From NCBI GenBank assembly GCA_947494865.1, contig CANMAT010000313.1:1-5595 (forward strand): a stretch of 5,595 bases of DNA, written 5' to 3'. The notes below the pieces were generated by a model, which was not told the origin of the DNA, ran no database searches, and saw nothing but the letters and a program-made list of their open reading frames with translations. How positions within the stretch are numbered: position 1 is the stretch's first letter; every line of letters begins with the position of its first letter. The position numbers and the translations under genes were made by a program. Shown one piece after another: positions 1 through 5,595 of this stretch. The DNA is from Deltaproteobacteria bacterium (lineage in GTDB: Bacteria > Myxococcota_A > Polyangia > Polyangiales > Ga0077539).

Positions 1-1
1 C

Positions 2-442
2 GGCCTCGTGGCCTTCGTCGAGCGCTTCGTTCTCTCGGCGCCCGCGACCTTTCGCGCCGAGCGCCGCAGCGGCGGCGCCATGGGCACGGTGGCCGCCATG
101 TGCGAGACCGCGCTGCCCGGCTGCAACACCACCGACATGGTCGACGTGGGCGAGCTCAACGCCGCCCTCGGCGCGCGCGACGTGCAGATCGCCTTCGGCG
201 CCGCCCGCGGGATGCCCGGTATGCAAATGCTCTACGGCACCGACCCGCGACCGATGGACGGCACCGTGTTCGCCATCGAGGCCGACGGCGTGCGGCTCTT
301 CGTCGGCTCCCCCTGCCGCGCAGGCATGATGGCCGGGTGCCTCGCGACGCCCGTCGGCGTGCAGCGCCTCGTCGACGTGCTCACCGCCCTGCGCGATCAG
401 GAGCTGCTGCGGGCGGCGTGCATGACTTTTCGCACCCGGTGA
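2..442 (+). CDS. Hypothetical protein, C-terminal part (5' end outside window)
   Basis: I do not recognise this protein. The frame is open to the left edge and the first possible start (GTG at 8) has no room for a visible ribosome site, so I read it as the last 146 residues of a longer gene that ends in TGA. Third codon positions are strongly G/C, which supports real coding. The visible part is soluble in character with no clear membrane span. It contains several cysteines, including a pair in the second half (around SPCRAGMMAGC), and ends in a helix-like tail (VQRLVDVLTALRDQELL). The cysteine spacing would suit disulfides in an exported protein, but the N-terminus that would carry a signal peptide is missing, so this is a guess. 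It is separated from the next gene by 77 bases and a hairpin, so it may belong to a different transcript. Confidence 0.75.
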   Translation, partial: GLVAFVERFVLSAPATFRAERRSGGAMGTVAAMCETALPGCNTTDMVDVGELNAALGARDVQIAFGAARGMPGMQMLYGTDPRPMDGTVFAIEADGVRLFVGSPCRAGMMAGCLATPVGVQRLVDVLTALRDQELLRAACMTFRTR

Positions 443-453
443 GGCCATTGACG

Positions 454-494
454 GCGGGCGAAGGGCCCTGTTAGGGCTCTCGCGTTTCGCCCGC
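454..494 (+). terminator. Two-part intergenic hairpin (terminator or leader structure)
   Basis: Bases 454-462 (GCGGGCGAA) and 486-494 (TTCGCCCGC) are exact 9-base inverted repeats. Nested inside, 463-469 (GGGCCCT) pairs with 473-479 (AGGGCTC) around a 3-base loop, with one G-U pair. A 6-base bulge (480-485) sits on the 3' side. The structure lies 12 bases after the upstream stop codon and 25 bases before the methyltransferase start. That position fits a terminator for the upstream gene, but no T-run follows, so intrinsic termination is doubtful. A leader structure affecting the downstream gene is equally possible. Confidence 0.5.
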
Positions 495-506
495 TGTGGT
501 TCTTGC

Positions 507-512
507 GAGAGG
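507..512 (+). promoter_or_regulatory. Ribosome binding site of the methyltransferase gene
   Basis: GAGAGG lies 7 bases before GTG at 520. This favours 520 over the GTG at 496, which would put its start right against the hairpin with no Shine-Dalgarno match. Confidence 0.65.
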
Positions 513-519
513 TACCGAC

Positions 520-1374
520 GTGACGTCTACGAAGCGCGAGGTCGAGGTCTCCTACGACGTTTCCAACGAGTTCTTCAGGCTGTGGCTCGACGAGCGCATG
601 CACTACACCTGCGGCGTCTTCGAGCGTGACACCGACACGCTGGAGCAGGCGCAGGTCAACAAGTCGCGCGTTCTGTACGACTACGCCGAGTGCTCGCCCG
701 ACAAGACCGTGCTCGACATCGGCTGCGGCTGGGGCGCCAACCTCGAGTACATGGTGCACCGCGGGGTGAAGGCCGCCCACGGCATCACCCTCTCGTCGGC
801 GCAGTTCGAAGAGATCAACGCGCGCAACATCCCCAACCTGCGGGCGTGGTGCACCGACTACAAAGACTTCGAGCCCGCCGAGAAGTACGACGCCCTCGTC
901 TCCATCGAGATGATCGACCACCTCTGTTCGCCCGAGCAGGCCAACCAGGGCAAGGCGATCGACATCTACCGCGAGTACTTTCGCAAGACCGCGCAGTGGG
1001 TGAAGCCCGGCGCGTGCTTCGGGTTTCAAGCCATTTTGCGCAACCGCGTGCCGCGCACGCGCGCCGACATCGCCGACCTGAAGTTCACCGCCGACGTGAT
1101 CTTTCCCGGCGGCCTCAACCCCAGGCTCGAGGAGCTCGTCGCGGCCGTCAACCCGTACTGGGAGATCGTGACGCTCGAGACGCGCCGCACCCACTACGGC
1201 AAGACCACCGCCGAGTGGCTGCGCCGCATGCGCCTCCACGAGGCCCACATTCGCGCCACCTGGGGCGATCAGATCTTCGACGAGTACGACCGCTACCTCT
1301 CCACGTGCGTGCGCGCGTTCGCCAACCACTGGTCGAGCGACGTGCAGATGAAGCTGCGCCACATCGACGTGTGA
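520..1374 (+). CDS. SAM-dependent methyltransferase, cyclopropane-fatty-acid/mycolic-acid synthase family
   Basis: This 284-residue protein matches the mycobacterial CmaA/PcaA/MmaA type in length and layout. It lacks the extra N-terminal domain of E. coli Cfa. Family signatures in order are YDVSNEFFRLWLD (12-24), a Tyr-Thr-Cys segment with C31 followed by FERD, the SAM-binding loop DIGCGWG (66-72), SIEMIDHL (128-135), HYGKT with Y226, and a closing YLSTC with C263. The family transfers a methyl or methylene group from S-adenosylmethionine to the double bond of a lipid acyl chain, or performs related C-methylation. Aligned from memory with CmaA1, the Glu and His that hold the catalytic bicarbonate appear as D133 and Q170, so cyclopropanation is not assured and a plain methyltransferase acting on another lipid or metabolite is possible. 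Start GTG 520 was chosen for its ribosome site; an earlier GTG at 496 would add 8 residues. The glycosyltransferase gene begins 3 bases after the stop, indicating one operon. Confidence 0.9.
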   Translation: MTSTKREVEVSYDVSNEFFRLWLDERMHYTCGVFERDTDTLEQAQVNKSRVLYDYAECSPDKTVLDIGCGWGANLEYMVHRGVKAAHGITLSSAQFEEINARNIPNLRAWCTDYKDFEPAEKYDALVSIEMIDHLCSPEQANQGKAIDIYREYFRKTAQWVKPGACFGFQAILRNRVPRTRADIADLKFTADVIFPGGLNPRLEELVAAVNPYWEIVTLETRRTHYGKTTAEWLRRMRLHEAHIRATWGDQIFDEYDRYLSTCVRAFANHWSSDVQMKLRHIDV

Positions 1375-1377
1375 CCC

Positions 1378-2802
1378 GTGCGCGTCGCGCGACGCCACGC
1401 CGGGTGGATCGCCCTCGCCCTCGTCGTCGCGGGCGCCACCTGGCTGCGCCTCGGCCTCATCGCCGCAGGCCCCGACCCCGACATCGACGGCTACGCCCAC
1501 CTGCAGATCGCACACCGCCTCGCGCGCGAGTGGCGCGACCTGCGCATCCACTGGGTGTGGCTCCCGCTGTGGCAGCTCGTCGATTTCGTGATCGCGAGCC
1601 TCGGCGGAGGCCTCCGCGCGGTGCGCCTCTTCAGCGTGGCGTGCGCGGCGGCGTCGAGCTTCGCGCTCGCGCTCGTCGTGCGTGACGGGCTCGCGGCGCG
1701 CCCGGCGACCTCACCGTGGCTCGCCGAGGCCGAAACCGTGATGCCCTTCGCCGCAGGGGCCGCCCACGCCCTGTGGCCGCAGAACCTCTCGGCGGGCGCG
1801 TCGGCGGAGCCCGAGGCGTTCTTTCAGCTCCTCGTGCTCGCGACCCTCGCCGCGTGGCAACGGCGGCGGTACGCGGGGGCGGCGGCGGCGCTCTCGCTCG
1901 CGGCGCTCTTGCGCTACGAGGCGTGGCCGCTGCTGCCGGTGTTTCTCGCGATGAGCCTGCGCGAAGAGAAGAGAGCGCAGAGCGCGCTGGTGTGGCTCGC
2001 CCCGGGCGTCGCCGTCGCTGCGTGGGTGGCGCTGCACCGCGCGAGCACCGGCGCGTGGTGCTGGTTTCTGCGCGAGAACCGCGCCTACGTGGCGGGCGTG
2101 TGGCGCGAGTTCGGCTTCGCCACGCGGCCCCTCGAGAAGCTCGCGCACCCGTGGGTCTGGTACCCGTACACCGTTCCGTTCTTGTCGGTGCGCGCGTGGC
2201 TGTGGCTCGCGGTGCCGGGGCTGCCGTGGTTCGTCGTGCGCGCGCCGCGGGCGCTTGCCGTCGTGATGGGCTCGCTGCTCGCCCTGATTACGCTGGTGTG
2301 GGTCGCGCGCAACAACCTCGGCCTCGAGCGGCACTTCACGGTGGTGATCCCCGCGTACGCGACGATGCTCGCGGCGGGCGTCGCGGCGCCCGTCGCGGCC
2401 CTCGCGTGGAGGCTCTCGCGCGCTCGCGCCGACGTGACGCGCGCCGCGGTGATCGTCGCGCTCGTGCTCGCCGGCGCGGGCTTCGCGAAGGCGCGCACGC
2501 GCAAGCGCGCGATGTTGTTGCGAGGGCACGCCGAGGCGGCCTTTGTGGTCGAGCGCAGGGTGGCGGCGGCGCTGCGCGCTCACCTCGGCGCGAGCGCGCG
2601 GGTGTTTACGAGCGACGCGACCGTCGAGGGGCTCACAGACCTCGACGGGTCGCGCTTCGTGCGGTGGAGGGCGCGCGACCTCCGCGACGCGCACCTGCGC
2701 GCGGGCGACCTCGTGGTGGCGGCGCCCGACGACGCGGCGCACCTCCGCGCGATGGAGCCCGTGGCGCGCGAGGGCGCGCTCGTAGTGCTGCGACGACGAT
2801 AG
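1378..2802 (+). CDS. GT-C family membrane glycosyltransferase (PMT/ArnT-like)
   Basis: This 474-residue protein has about ten hydrophobic segments. A positively charged N-terminus precedes the first span (about 9-30). The first outer loop carries PDPDID followed by GYAHLQIAHRL (32-48), the Asp-containing loop and helix typical of GT-C enzymes. Next comes HWVWLPLWQL (58-67), much like the WLPL segment of dolichyl/polyprenyl-phosphate-mannose transferases. The last 80 or so residues are hydrophilic and probably form a small extracytoplasmic domain. Family members take a sugar from a polyprenyl-phosphate donor and attach it to a lipid, glycan or protein on the outer face of the inner membrane; donor and acceptor cannot be read here. 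The GTG start has no clear Shine-Dalgarno site and lies 3 bases after the methyltransferase stop, so translation is probably coupled. Because such proteins diverge strongly, the exact subfamily (PF13231-like, PMT or mannosyltransferase) is uncertain. Confidence 0.8.
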   Translation: MRVARRHAGWIALALVVAGATWLRLGLIAAGPDPDIDGYAHLQIAHRLAREWRDLRIHWVWLPLWQLVDFVIASLGGGLRAVRLFSVACAAASSFALALVVRDGLAARPATSPWLAEAETVMPFAAGAAHALWPQNLSAGASAEPEAFFQLLVLATLAAWQRRRYAGAAAALSLAALLRYEAWPLLPVFLAMSLREEKRAQSALVWLAPGVAVAAWVALHRASTGAWCWFLRENRAYVAGVWREFGFATRPLEKLAHPWVWYPYTVPFLSVRAWLWLAVPGLPWFVVRAPRALAVVMGSLLALITLVWVARNNLGLERHFTVVIPAYATMLAAGVAAPVAALAWRLSRARADVTRAAVIVALVLAGAGFAKARTRKRAMLLRGHAEAAFVVERRVAAALRAHLGASARVFTSDATVEGLTDLDGSRFVRWRARDLRDAHLRAGDLVVAAPDDAAHLRAMEPVAREGALVVLRRR

Positions 2803-2847
2803 CGCGCAGCGCCTTCGTGACGATTGCTTGCGCCGCGGGCGCGCGCA

Positions 2848-4098
2848 ATGTCATTGCGGGCCATGGACGCGACGGTCACGACGGGGACGCGCAAGGCCGC
2901 GGTGGGGTTCATCTTCATCACCGCGCTCCTCGACGTGATGAGCCTCGGGCTCATCATCCCGGTGCTGCCCGCGCTCGTGAAGGGCTTCGTGGGCGGCGAC
3001 ACCGCCGAGGCCTCGCGCTGGGTCGGCCTCTTTGGCACCTCGTGGGCCCTCATGCAGCTCATCTTCTCGTCGGTGCTCGGGGCCCTCTCCGACCGCTACG
3101 GGCGGCGCCCGGTGATCCTCGTCTCGGTGTTCGGCCTCGGGCTCGACTATGTGCTCATGGCGCTCGCGCCGGGCCTCGGGTGGCTGTGGGTGGGGCGCAT
3201 CATCTCGGGCATCACCGCCGCGAGCTTCTCGACCGCCGCCGCCTACGTGGCCGACGTGACGCCCGTCGCGGGGCGCGCCAAGGCCTTCGGCATGATGGGC
3301 GCCGCGTGGGGCGTGGGCTTCGTGCTCGGCCCCGCCATCGGCGGCGCGCTCGGTGACATTTCTCCGCGCCTGCCCTTCTGGTGCGCGGCGGTCTTCGCGC
3401 TCGCCAACGGGGTGTACGGCCTCTTCGTGCTGCCCGAGTCGCTGCCCCCGGAGCGTCGTACGCCCTTTCGCTGGCGCCGCGCCAACCCCTTCGGCGCCAT
3501 GCGCCTGCTCATGAGCGCGCCGGGCCTGCCCACGCTGGGCGCGGTGGTGTTTCTCTTTCAGCTCGCCCACAACGTGCTGCCCAGCATCTTCGTGCTCTAC
3601 ACGGGCTACCGCTACCACTGGTCGCCCCGCGACGTGGGCGTGAGCCTCGCGGCCACCGGCCTCGCCAACATCGTGGTGCAGGCCGTGCTGGTGGGCCCCG
3701 TGGTGAAGCGCCTCGGCGAGCGCGGCGCGCTGCGCCTGGGGCTCGCGGCGGGCGCGCTGGGCTTCGCCATCTACGGGCTCGCGCCGACCGCGACGCTCTA
3801 CTGGGTGGGGCTGCCGTTCTTCGCGCTGTCGGGGTTCATTCAGCCGGGCGTGCAGGGGCTCATGACCCGCCGCGTGGGCGCGAGCGAGCAGGGGCGGCTC
3901 CAGGGCGCGAGCTCGAGCATCCAGGGCGTGACGGGGCTCATCGGGCCGGGGCTGTTCACATCGGTGTTCGCGTGGTCCGTCGACGGGCGCCGCGGCGCGC
4001 ACATGCCGGGCATCGCCGTGCTCGTCGCGGCGGCGCTGCTGCTCGTGGGCCTCGGGGTGACGCTGCGGCTCCGCGACGACGCGAAGGCGACCGGGTAG
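2848..4098 (+). CDS. MFS exporter, TCR/Tet (TetA-like) family
   Basis: This 416-residue transporter closely follows the TetA-type drug:proton antiporter pattern with 12 expected spans. Visible marks are LLDVMSLGLIIPVLP in span 1 (D29), motif A GALSDRYGRRP (78-88), D100 in span 3, motif B around WVGRIISGITAAS (114-126), antiporter motif C GVGFVLGPAIGG (155-166), the central-loop LPESLPPERR (195-204), YTGYRYHWSPRDVG (251-264), and GLIGPGLFT (363-371). It should use the proton gradient to export a small molecule. Aligned from memory with TetA(B), the tetracycline-linked His257 and Asp285 correspond to N274 and G302, so I would not call it a tetracycline pump. The start is uncertain: ATG 2848 has a weak GCGGGC upstream; ATG 2863 (5 codons later) and TTG 2824 are alternatives. 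The gene follows the glycosyltransferase by 45 bases with no obvious terminator, so it is probably co-transcribed. Confidence 0.9.
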   Translation: MSLRAMDATVTTGTRKAAVGFIFITALLDVMSLGLIIPVLPALVKGFVGGDTAEASRWVGLFGTSWALMQLIFSSVLGALSDRYGRRPVILVSVFGLGLDYVLMALAPGLGWLWVGRIISGITAASFSTAAAYVADVTPVAGRAKAFGMMGAAWGVGFVLGPAIGGALGDISPRLPFWCAAVFALANGVYGLFVLPESLPPERRTPFRWRRANPFGAMRLLMSAPGLPTLGAVVFLFQLAHNVLPSIFVLYTGYRYHWSPRDVGVSLAATGLANIVVQAVLVGPVVKRLGERGALRLGLAAGALGFAIYGLAPTATLYWVGLPFFALSGFIQPGVQGLMTRRVGASEQGRLQGASSSIQGVTGLIGPGLFTSVFAWSVDGRRGAHMPGIAVLVAAALLLVGLGVTLRLRDDAKATG

Positions 4099-4113
4099 CG
4101 CGCACCTTTGTTT

Positions 4114-4132
4114 CGAGCGCGCGCGGCGCTCG
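4114..4132 (+). terminator. GC-rich hairpin after the exporter gene (weak terminator candidate)
   Basis: CGAGCGC (4114-4120) and GCGCTCG (4126-4132) form a perfect 7-base stem with a 5-base loop, 15 bases past the exporter stop codon. No T-run follows, and alternating GC sequence like this is common in such a GC-rich genome, so the terminator reading is tentative. Confidence 0.3.
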
Positions 4133-4154
4133 TCGCGCGATCGCAACGAGAACG

Positions 4155-4168
4155 TCACCGTACGGTGA
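4155..4168. promoter_or_regulatory. Perfect 14-base palindrome, candidate repressor operator
   Basis: TCACCGTACGGTGA reads identically on both strands. It lies in the largest gap of the window, 28 bases before the ATG that probably begins the acyltransferase gene. Size, symmetry and position fit a site for a dimeric regulator such as a TetR- or MarR-type protein. No regulator gene is in view, and no convincing -35/-10 pair can be placed around it, so the function is inferred. Confidence 0.4.
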
Positions 4169-4188
4169 TCCACTCGCGGCACGCCCCG

Positions 4189-4194
4189 AAGGAG
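4189..4194 (+). promoter_or_regulatory. Ribosome binding site upstream of the acyltransferase N-terminal segment
   Basis: AAGGAG is the best Shine-Dalgarno match in the window. It lies 2 bases before ATG 4197 (too close) and 11 bases before ATG 4206, in the same frame, so 4206 may be the real start. These ATGs are not in the frame of the conserved acyltransferase body, which itself has no ribosome site near its first possible start at 4307. Confidence 0.55.
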
Positions 4195-4196
4195 CG

Positions 4197-4306
4197 ATGA
4201 CGGCGATGAACCACGCGATGCCTCTCGACTCCCCCTCCGCCGCGCGAGCGCCGCGCCCCTCGCGATCGGGCGCCAAGACTATGGTTTCGTCAGCAACGTT
4301 CGCTTC
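4197..4306 (+). other. Probable N-terminal segment of the acyltransferase, split by a frame break
   Basis: ATG 4197/4206, behind a strong ribosome site, opens a frame reading MTAMNHAMPLDSP with good G/C third positions. Further on, the conserved acyltransferase sequence sits one frame back: from about 4274 that frame reads QDYGFVSNVRFVSMVG, the expected family N-terminus, yet it has no ATG, GTG or TTG between its upstream stop (4166) and 4307. The frame must change by -1 between about 4220 and 4270. The five-C run at 4231-4235 and the four-C run at 4256-4259 are the likeliest places for a lost base. With one base restored the protein would be about 380 residues, a normal length for the family. 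Confidence 0.55.
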
Positions 4307-5338
4307 GTGTCGATGGTGGGCATCCTCGCCGTGCACGCCGAGGTCGTGTCGCTCACCTGGCACGGGGGCTACCTCAACGTGGCCTTCGACCAGATGATGA
4401 AGTTCTCGACGGTGTGCTTCTTCATCATCTCGGGCTTCCTCCTCGGAGACCGCCTCGAGGTCGTGGCGCCCGTCACGTACATGCGCCGTCGGCTCAACAT
4501 GGTGTTCGTGCCGTGGCTCTTCTGGGCCGGCGTGTACCTCGCGCTGAACCTCACCGTCGACCTCATCGCCCGCGGCGCCGCGGCGCGGTCGTTCAAGTAT
4601 CACTTCGAAGCCACGGTGATCAGCAGCGCCTACTGGTTCGTGCCCAACCTGCTCCTCTCGCTCGCGGCGCTCCTCGCGATGCGCCGCTGGCTCAACCGCG
4701 CGTGGCTCGGCGTCGCGCTCGGCGTCGCCTCGACGATGCACGGGCTCAACCTCCACGCCCGATGGTGGTCTGACACGCGCCACAACACCGCCCTCACGGG
4801 CTTCATCGTGTTCCTGTGGCTGGGCTACCAGCTCCGGCGCAACCTCGGCGCCGTGCGCGCGGTGGTCGACCGAACGCCGTGGGCGCACCTCGCGCTCGCC
4901 GCCGCCATCACCTGGGGCCTCGCGATGGCCGAGGCGCGCGGGCTCGCCCTCGCGCGCGGCGACGACTTCGACTTCATGAGCACGCTGCGCGTCACCAACG
5001 TGGCCTACTCGCTCGTGGTGTTCGCGCTGCTCTTCAAGGTCAGCGCCTCGCTCGCGCCCGCGGCGATGAACGTTCGCAAGCACACCTTCGGGCTCTACCT
5101 CCTGCACCCCATCGTGTTCACCATGAGCGCGAAGGCGTTCAAGGTGGTGGCCGCGCACTTCGTCGGCGTCGCACCCATGGAGTTCAACCAGCACATCGGC
5201 GAGTTCATCGCCTCGCCCGCGCTGCGCCTCGCGGTGCAGCTCGGCCTCTTCGCCGTGCTCTACCTCACGTCGTGGGCCCTCGTCGCAGCCCTCGCGCGCT
5301 CATCCGCCGCGCGCCTCGTGGGCGCCCGCGAGGCGTGA
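4307..5338 (+). CDS. Acyltransferase 3 family membrane protein (OafA/NodX type), conserved body
   Basis: This 343-residue polytopic protein belongs to the Acyltransferase_3 family (PF01757), which moves acyl groups, often acetyl, onto sugars, glycolipids or other small molecules at the inner membrane. Numbered from GTG 4307, family marks are the conserved His in ILAVHAEVV (H10), FFIISGFLLGDR (38-49), YMRRRL (58-63) leading to PWLFW, AYWFVPNLLLSL (108-119), and KHTFGLYLLHPIVF (258-271) near the end. About ten spans are likely. GTG 4307 is only the first permitted start in this frame: conserved sequence (YGFVSNVRF) continues upstream of it, and it has no Shine-Dalgarno site, so the true N-terminus is probably encoded from ATG 4197/4206 across an apparent -1 frame break. 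If the break is real, the gene may be defective or use an unusual start. The stop overlaps the next gene (TGATG). The acceptor is unknown; neighbouring lipid and sugar genes suggest a glycolipid. Confidence 0.85.
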   Translation: MSMVGILAVHAEVVSLTWHGGYLNVAFDQMMKFSTVCFFIISGFLLGDRLEVVAPVTYMRRRLNMVFVPWLFWAGVYLALNLTVDLIARGAAARSFKYHFEATVISSAYWFVPNLLLSLAALLAMRRWLNRAWLGVALGVASTMHGLNLHARWWSDTRHNTALTGFIVFLWLGYQLRRNLGAVRAVVDRTPWAHLALAAAITWGLAMAEARGLALARGDDFDFMSTLRVTNVAYSLVVFALLFKVSASLAPAAMNVRKHTFGLYLLHPIVFTMSAKAFKVVAAHFVGVAPMEFNQHIGEFIASPALRLAVQLGLFAVLYLTSWALVAALARSSAARLVGAREA

Positions 5339-5541
5339 TGCGACCCCCCGCCCGAGCGTCGCGTCCCCTCGCGCCGGGCGACGTCGCGCCGGCCCTCGTC
5401 GGGGTCGTCGCGCTCGCGGCGGCGCACGCCCTCGCAGCGCGCGTGGTCGAGGCGCCCTGGCTCGTGGCGGCGGCGAGTGAGGTGTTCGCCGTCGCGCTGG
5501 AGGTCGCGCTCTCGCTGCGGGTCGCTACGCGCTCGCAGTGA
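5338..5541 (+). CDS. Small hydrophobic protein coupled to the acyltransferase (67 aa)
   Basis: The ATG shares its A with the acyltransferase stop (TGATG), a classic layout for translational coupling, with GAGG (5330-5333) 4 bases upstream. About nine in ten third codon positions are G/C, as in the established genes. The product has a basic, proline-rich N-terminus (1-13) and two hydrophobic stretches (about 15-37 and 40-63); the second holds two glutamates (48 and 55), so it may be a polar span or an amphipathic helix. It ends in RSQ. I do not recognise a family. It may be a small membrane partner of the acyltransferase, but that rests on position alone. The alternative is a chance open frame in GC-rich DNA. 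Confidence 0.6.
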   Translation: MRPPARASRPLAPGDVAPALVGVVALAAAHALAARVVEAPWLVAAASEVFAVALEVALSLRVATRSQ

Positions 5542-5559
5542 GCCGCGCCCGACGGACGC

Positions 5560-5595
5560 ATGACACACCGCTCCGTCACCACCGCGGCACCGGAG
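5560..5595 (+). CDS. Possible start of a further gene, cut by the right edge
   Basis: ATG 5560 opens 12 codons (MTHRSVTTAAPE) that run exactly to the window edge without a stop, 18 bases after the preceding gene. Only a weak ACGGA precedes it. Position in a same-direction gene run makes it plausible, but 12 codons are too few to test. Confidence 0.3.
   Translation, partial: MTHRSVTTAAPE

Noticed and set aside
448..476. Possible sigma-70-type promoter with TTGACG at 448-453
   Set aside because: The -35 match is good, but no convincing -10 lies 16-18 bases downstream (TTAGGG at best) and the stretch falls inside the hairpin.
397..1551. Open frame on the - strand (384 codons) opposite the methyltransferase
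   Set aside because: It crosses the hairpin and three + strand genes with well-supported frames, and its product resembles no protein family.
2828..2848. TTGCGC/GCGCAA inverted repeat just before the exporter ATG
   Set aside because: It is a 6-base stem with a GC-rich loop and alternative pairings, the sort of structure expected by chance at this base composition.
4137..4144. GCGATCGC octamer, identical to the cyanobacterial HIP1 repeat
   Set aside because: I noticed it in the exporter-acyltransferase gap without any sign of iteration, and the rest of the window does not look cyanobacterial.
2851..4182. Long open frame on the - strand (443 codons) opposite the exporter gene
   Set aside because: It mirrors the exporter and gives a product overloaded with His, Arg, Glu and Gly without hydrophobic structure, the usual antisense shadow in GC-rich DNA. 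The + strand protein has clear family motifs.
4197..4397. The ATG 4197 frame read alone as a complete 66-residue peptide
   Set aside because: After about 4280 this frame turns into a Ser/Pro/Thr/Arg-rich shadow of the acyltransferase and loses its G/C third-position pattern. It is better read as the acyltransferase N-terminus interrupted by a frame break.
3956..5194. Long open frame on the - strand (412 codons) opposite the acyltransferase gene
   Set aside because: It spans two + strand genes and their gap, has the same charged antisense composition, and shows no recognisable motif.
5551..5577. GACGGA/TCCGTC inverted repeat near the right edge, considered as a terminator
   Set aside because: The stem is only 6 bases with a 15-base loop and no T-run, and it overlaps a possible gene start.

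Overview
The window is very GC-rich, with G or C at nearly every third codon position in the real genes. All supported genes lie on the + strand in a compact array. The base composition, and the mix of a mycolic-acid-type methyltransferase, a GT-C glycosyltransferase and an OafA-type acyltransferase, would fit a high-GC soil bacterium. My best guess is a myxobacterium (Myxococcota, Polyangiales-like). That is an inference from style only, because no rRNA or marker gene is present.

Layout. Positions 2-442 hold the 3' part of an unrecognised protein gene that enters from the left edge. A 77-base gap follows, containing a strong two-part hairpin (454-494) and a good ribosome binding site. This opens an apparent operon: a SAM-dependent methyltransferase of the cyclopropane-fatty-acid/mycolic-acid synthase family (520-1374); a multi-spanning GT-C (PMT/ArnT-like) glycosyltransferase starting 3 bases later (1378-2802); and a TetA-like MFS exporter after 45 bases (2848-4098). 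A 98-base gap (4099-4196) carries a GC-rich hairpin and a perfect 14-base palindrome that looks like an operator. Next come a membrane acyltransferase of the Acyltransferase_3 family (conserved body 4307-5338), a 67-residue hydrophobic protein translationally coupled to it (5338-5541), and possibly the first codons of another gene (5560 to the right edge).

How the genes may work together. A lipid-type methyltransferase, a polyprenyl-phosphate-sugar-using glycosyltransferase, an exporter and a membrane acyltransferase side by side would suit the making, decorating and exporting of a surface or secreted (glyco)lipid. Each family assignment is well supported. The joint pathway is a hypothesis, and the exporter and acyltransferase may be a separate unit because of the operator-like gap between them.

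Points most worth a second look: an apparent -1 frame break at the start of the acyltransferase gene; the 14-base palindrome just upstream of it; substitutions at two expected bicarbonate-site residues of the methyltransferase; and the absence from the TetA-like exporter of two residues tied to tetracycline transport. I saw no mobile elements, CRISPR arrays, tRNA or rRNA genes.
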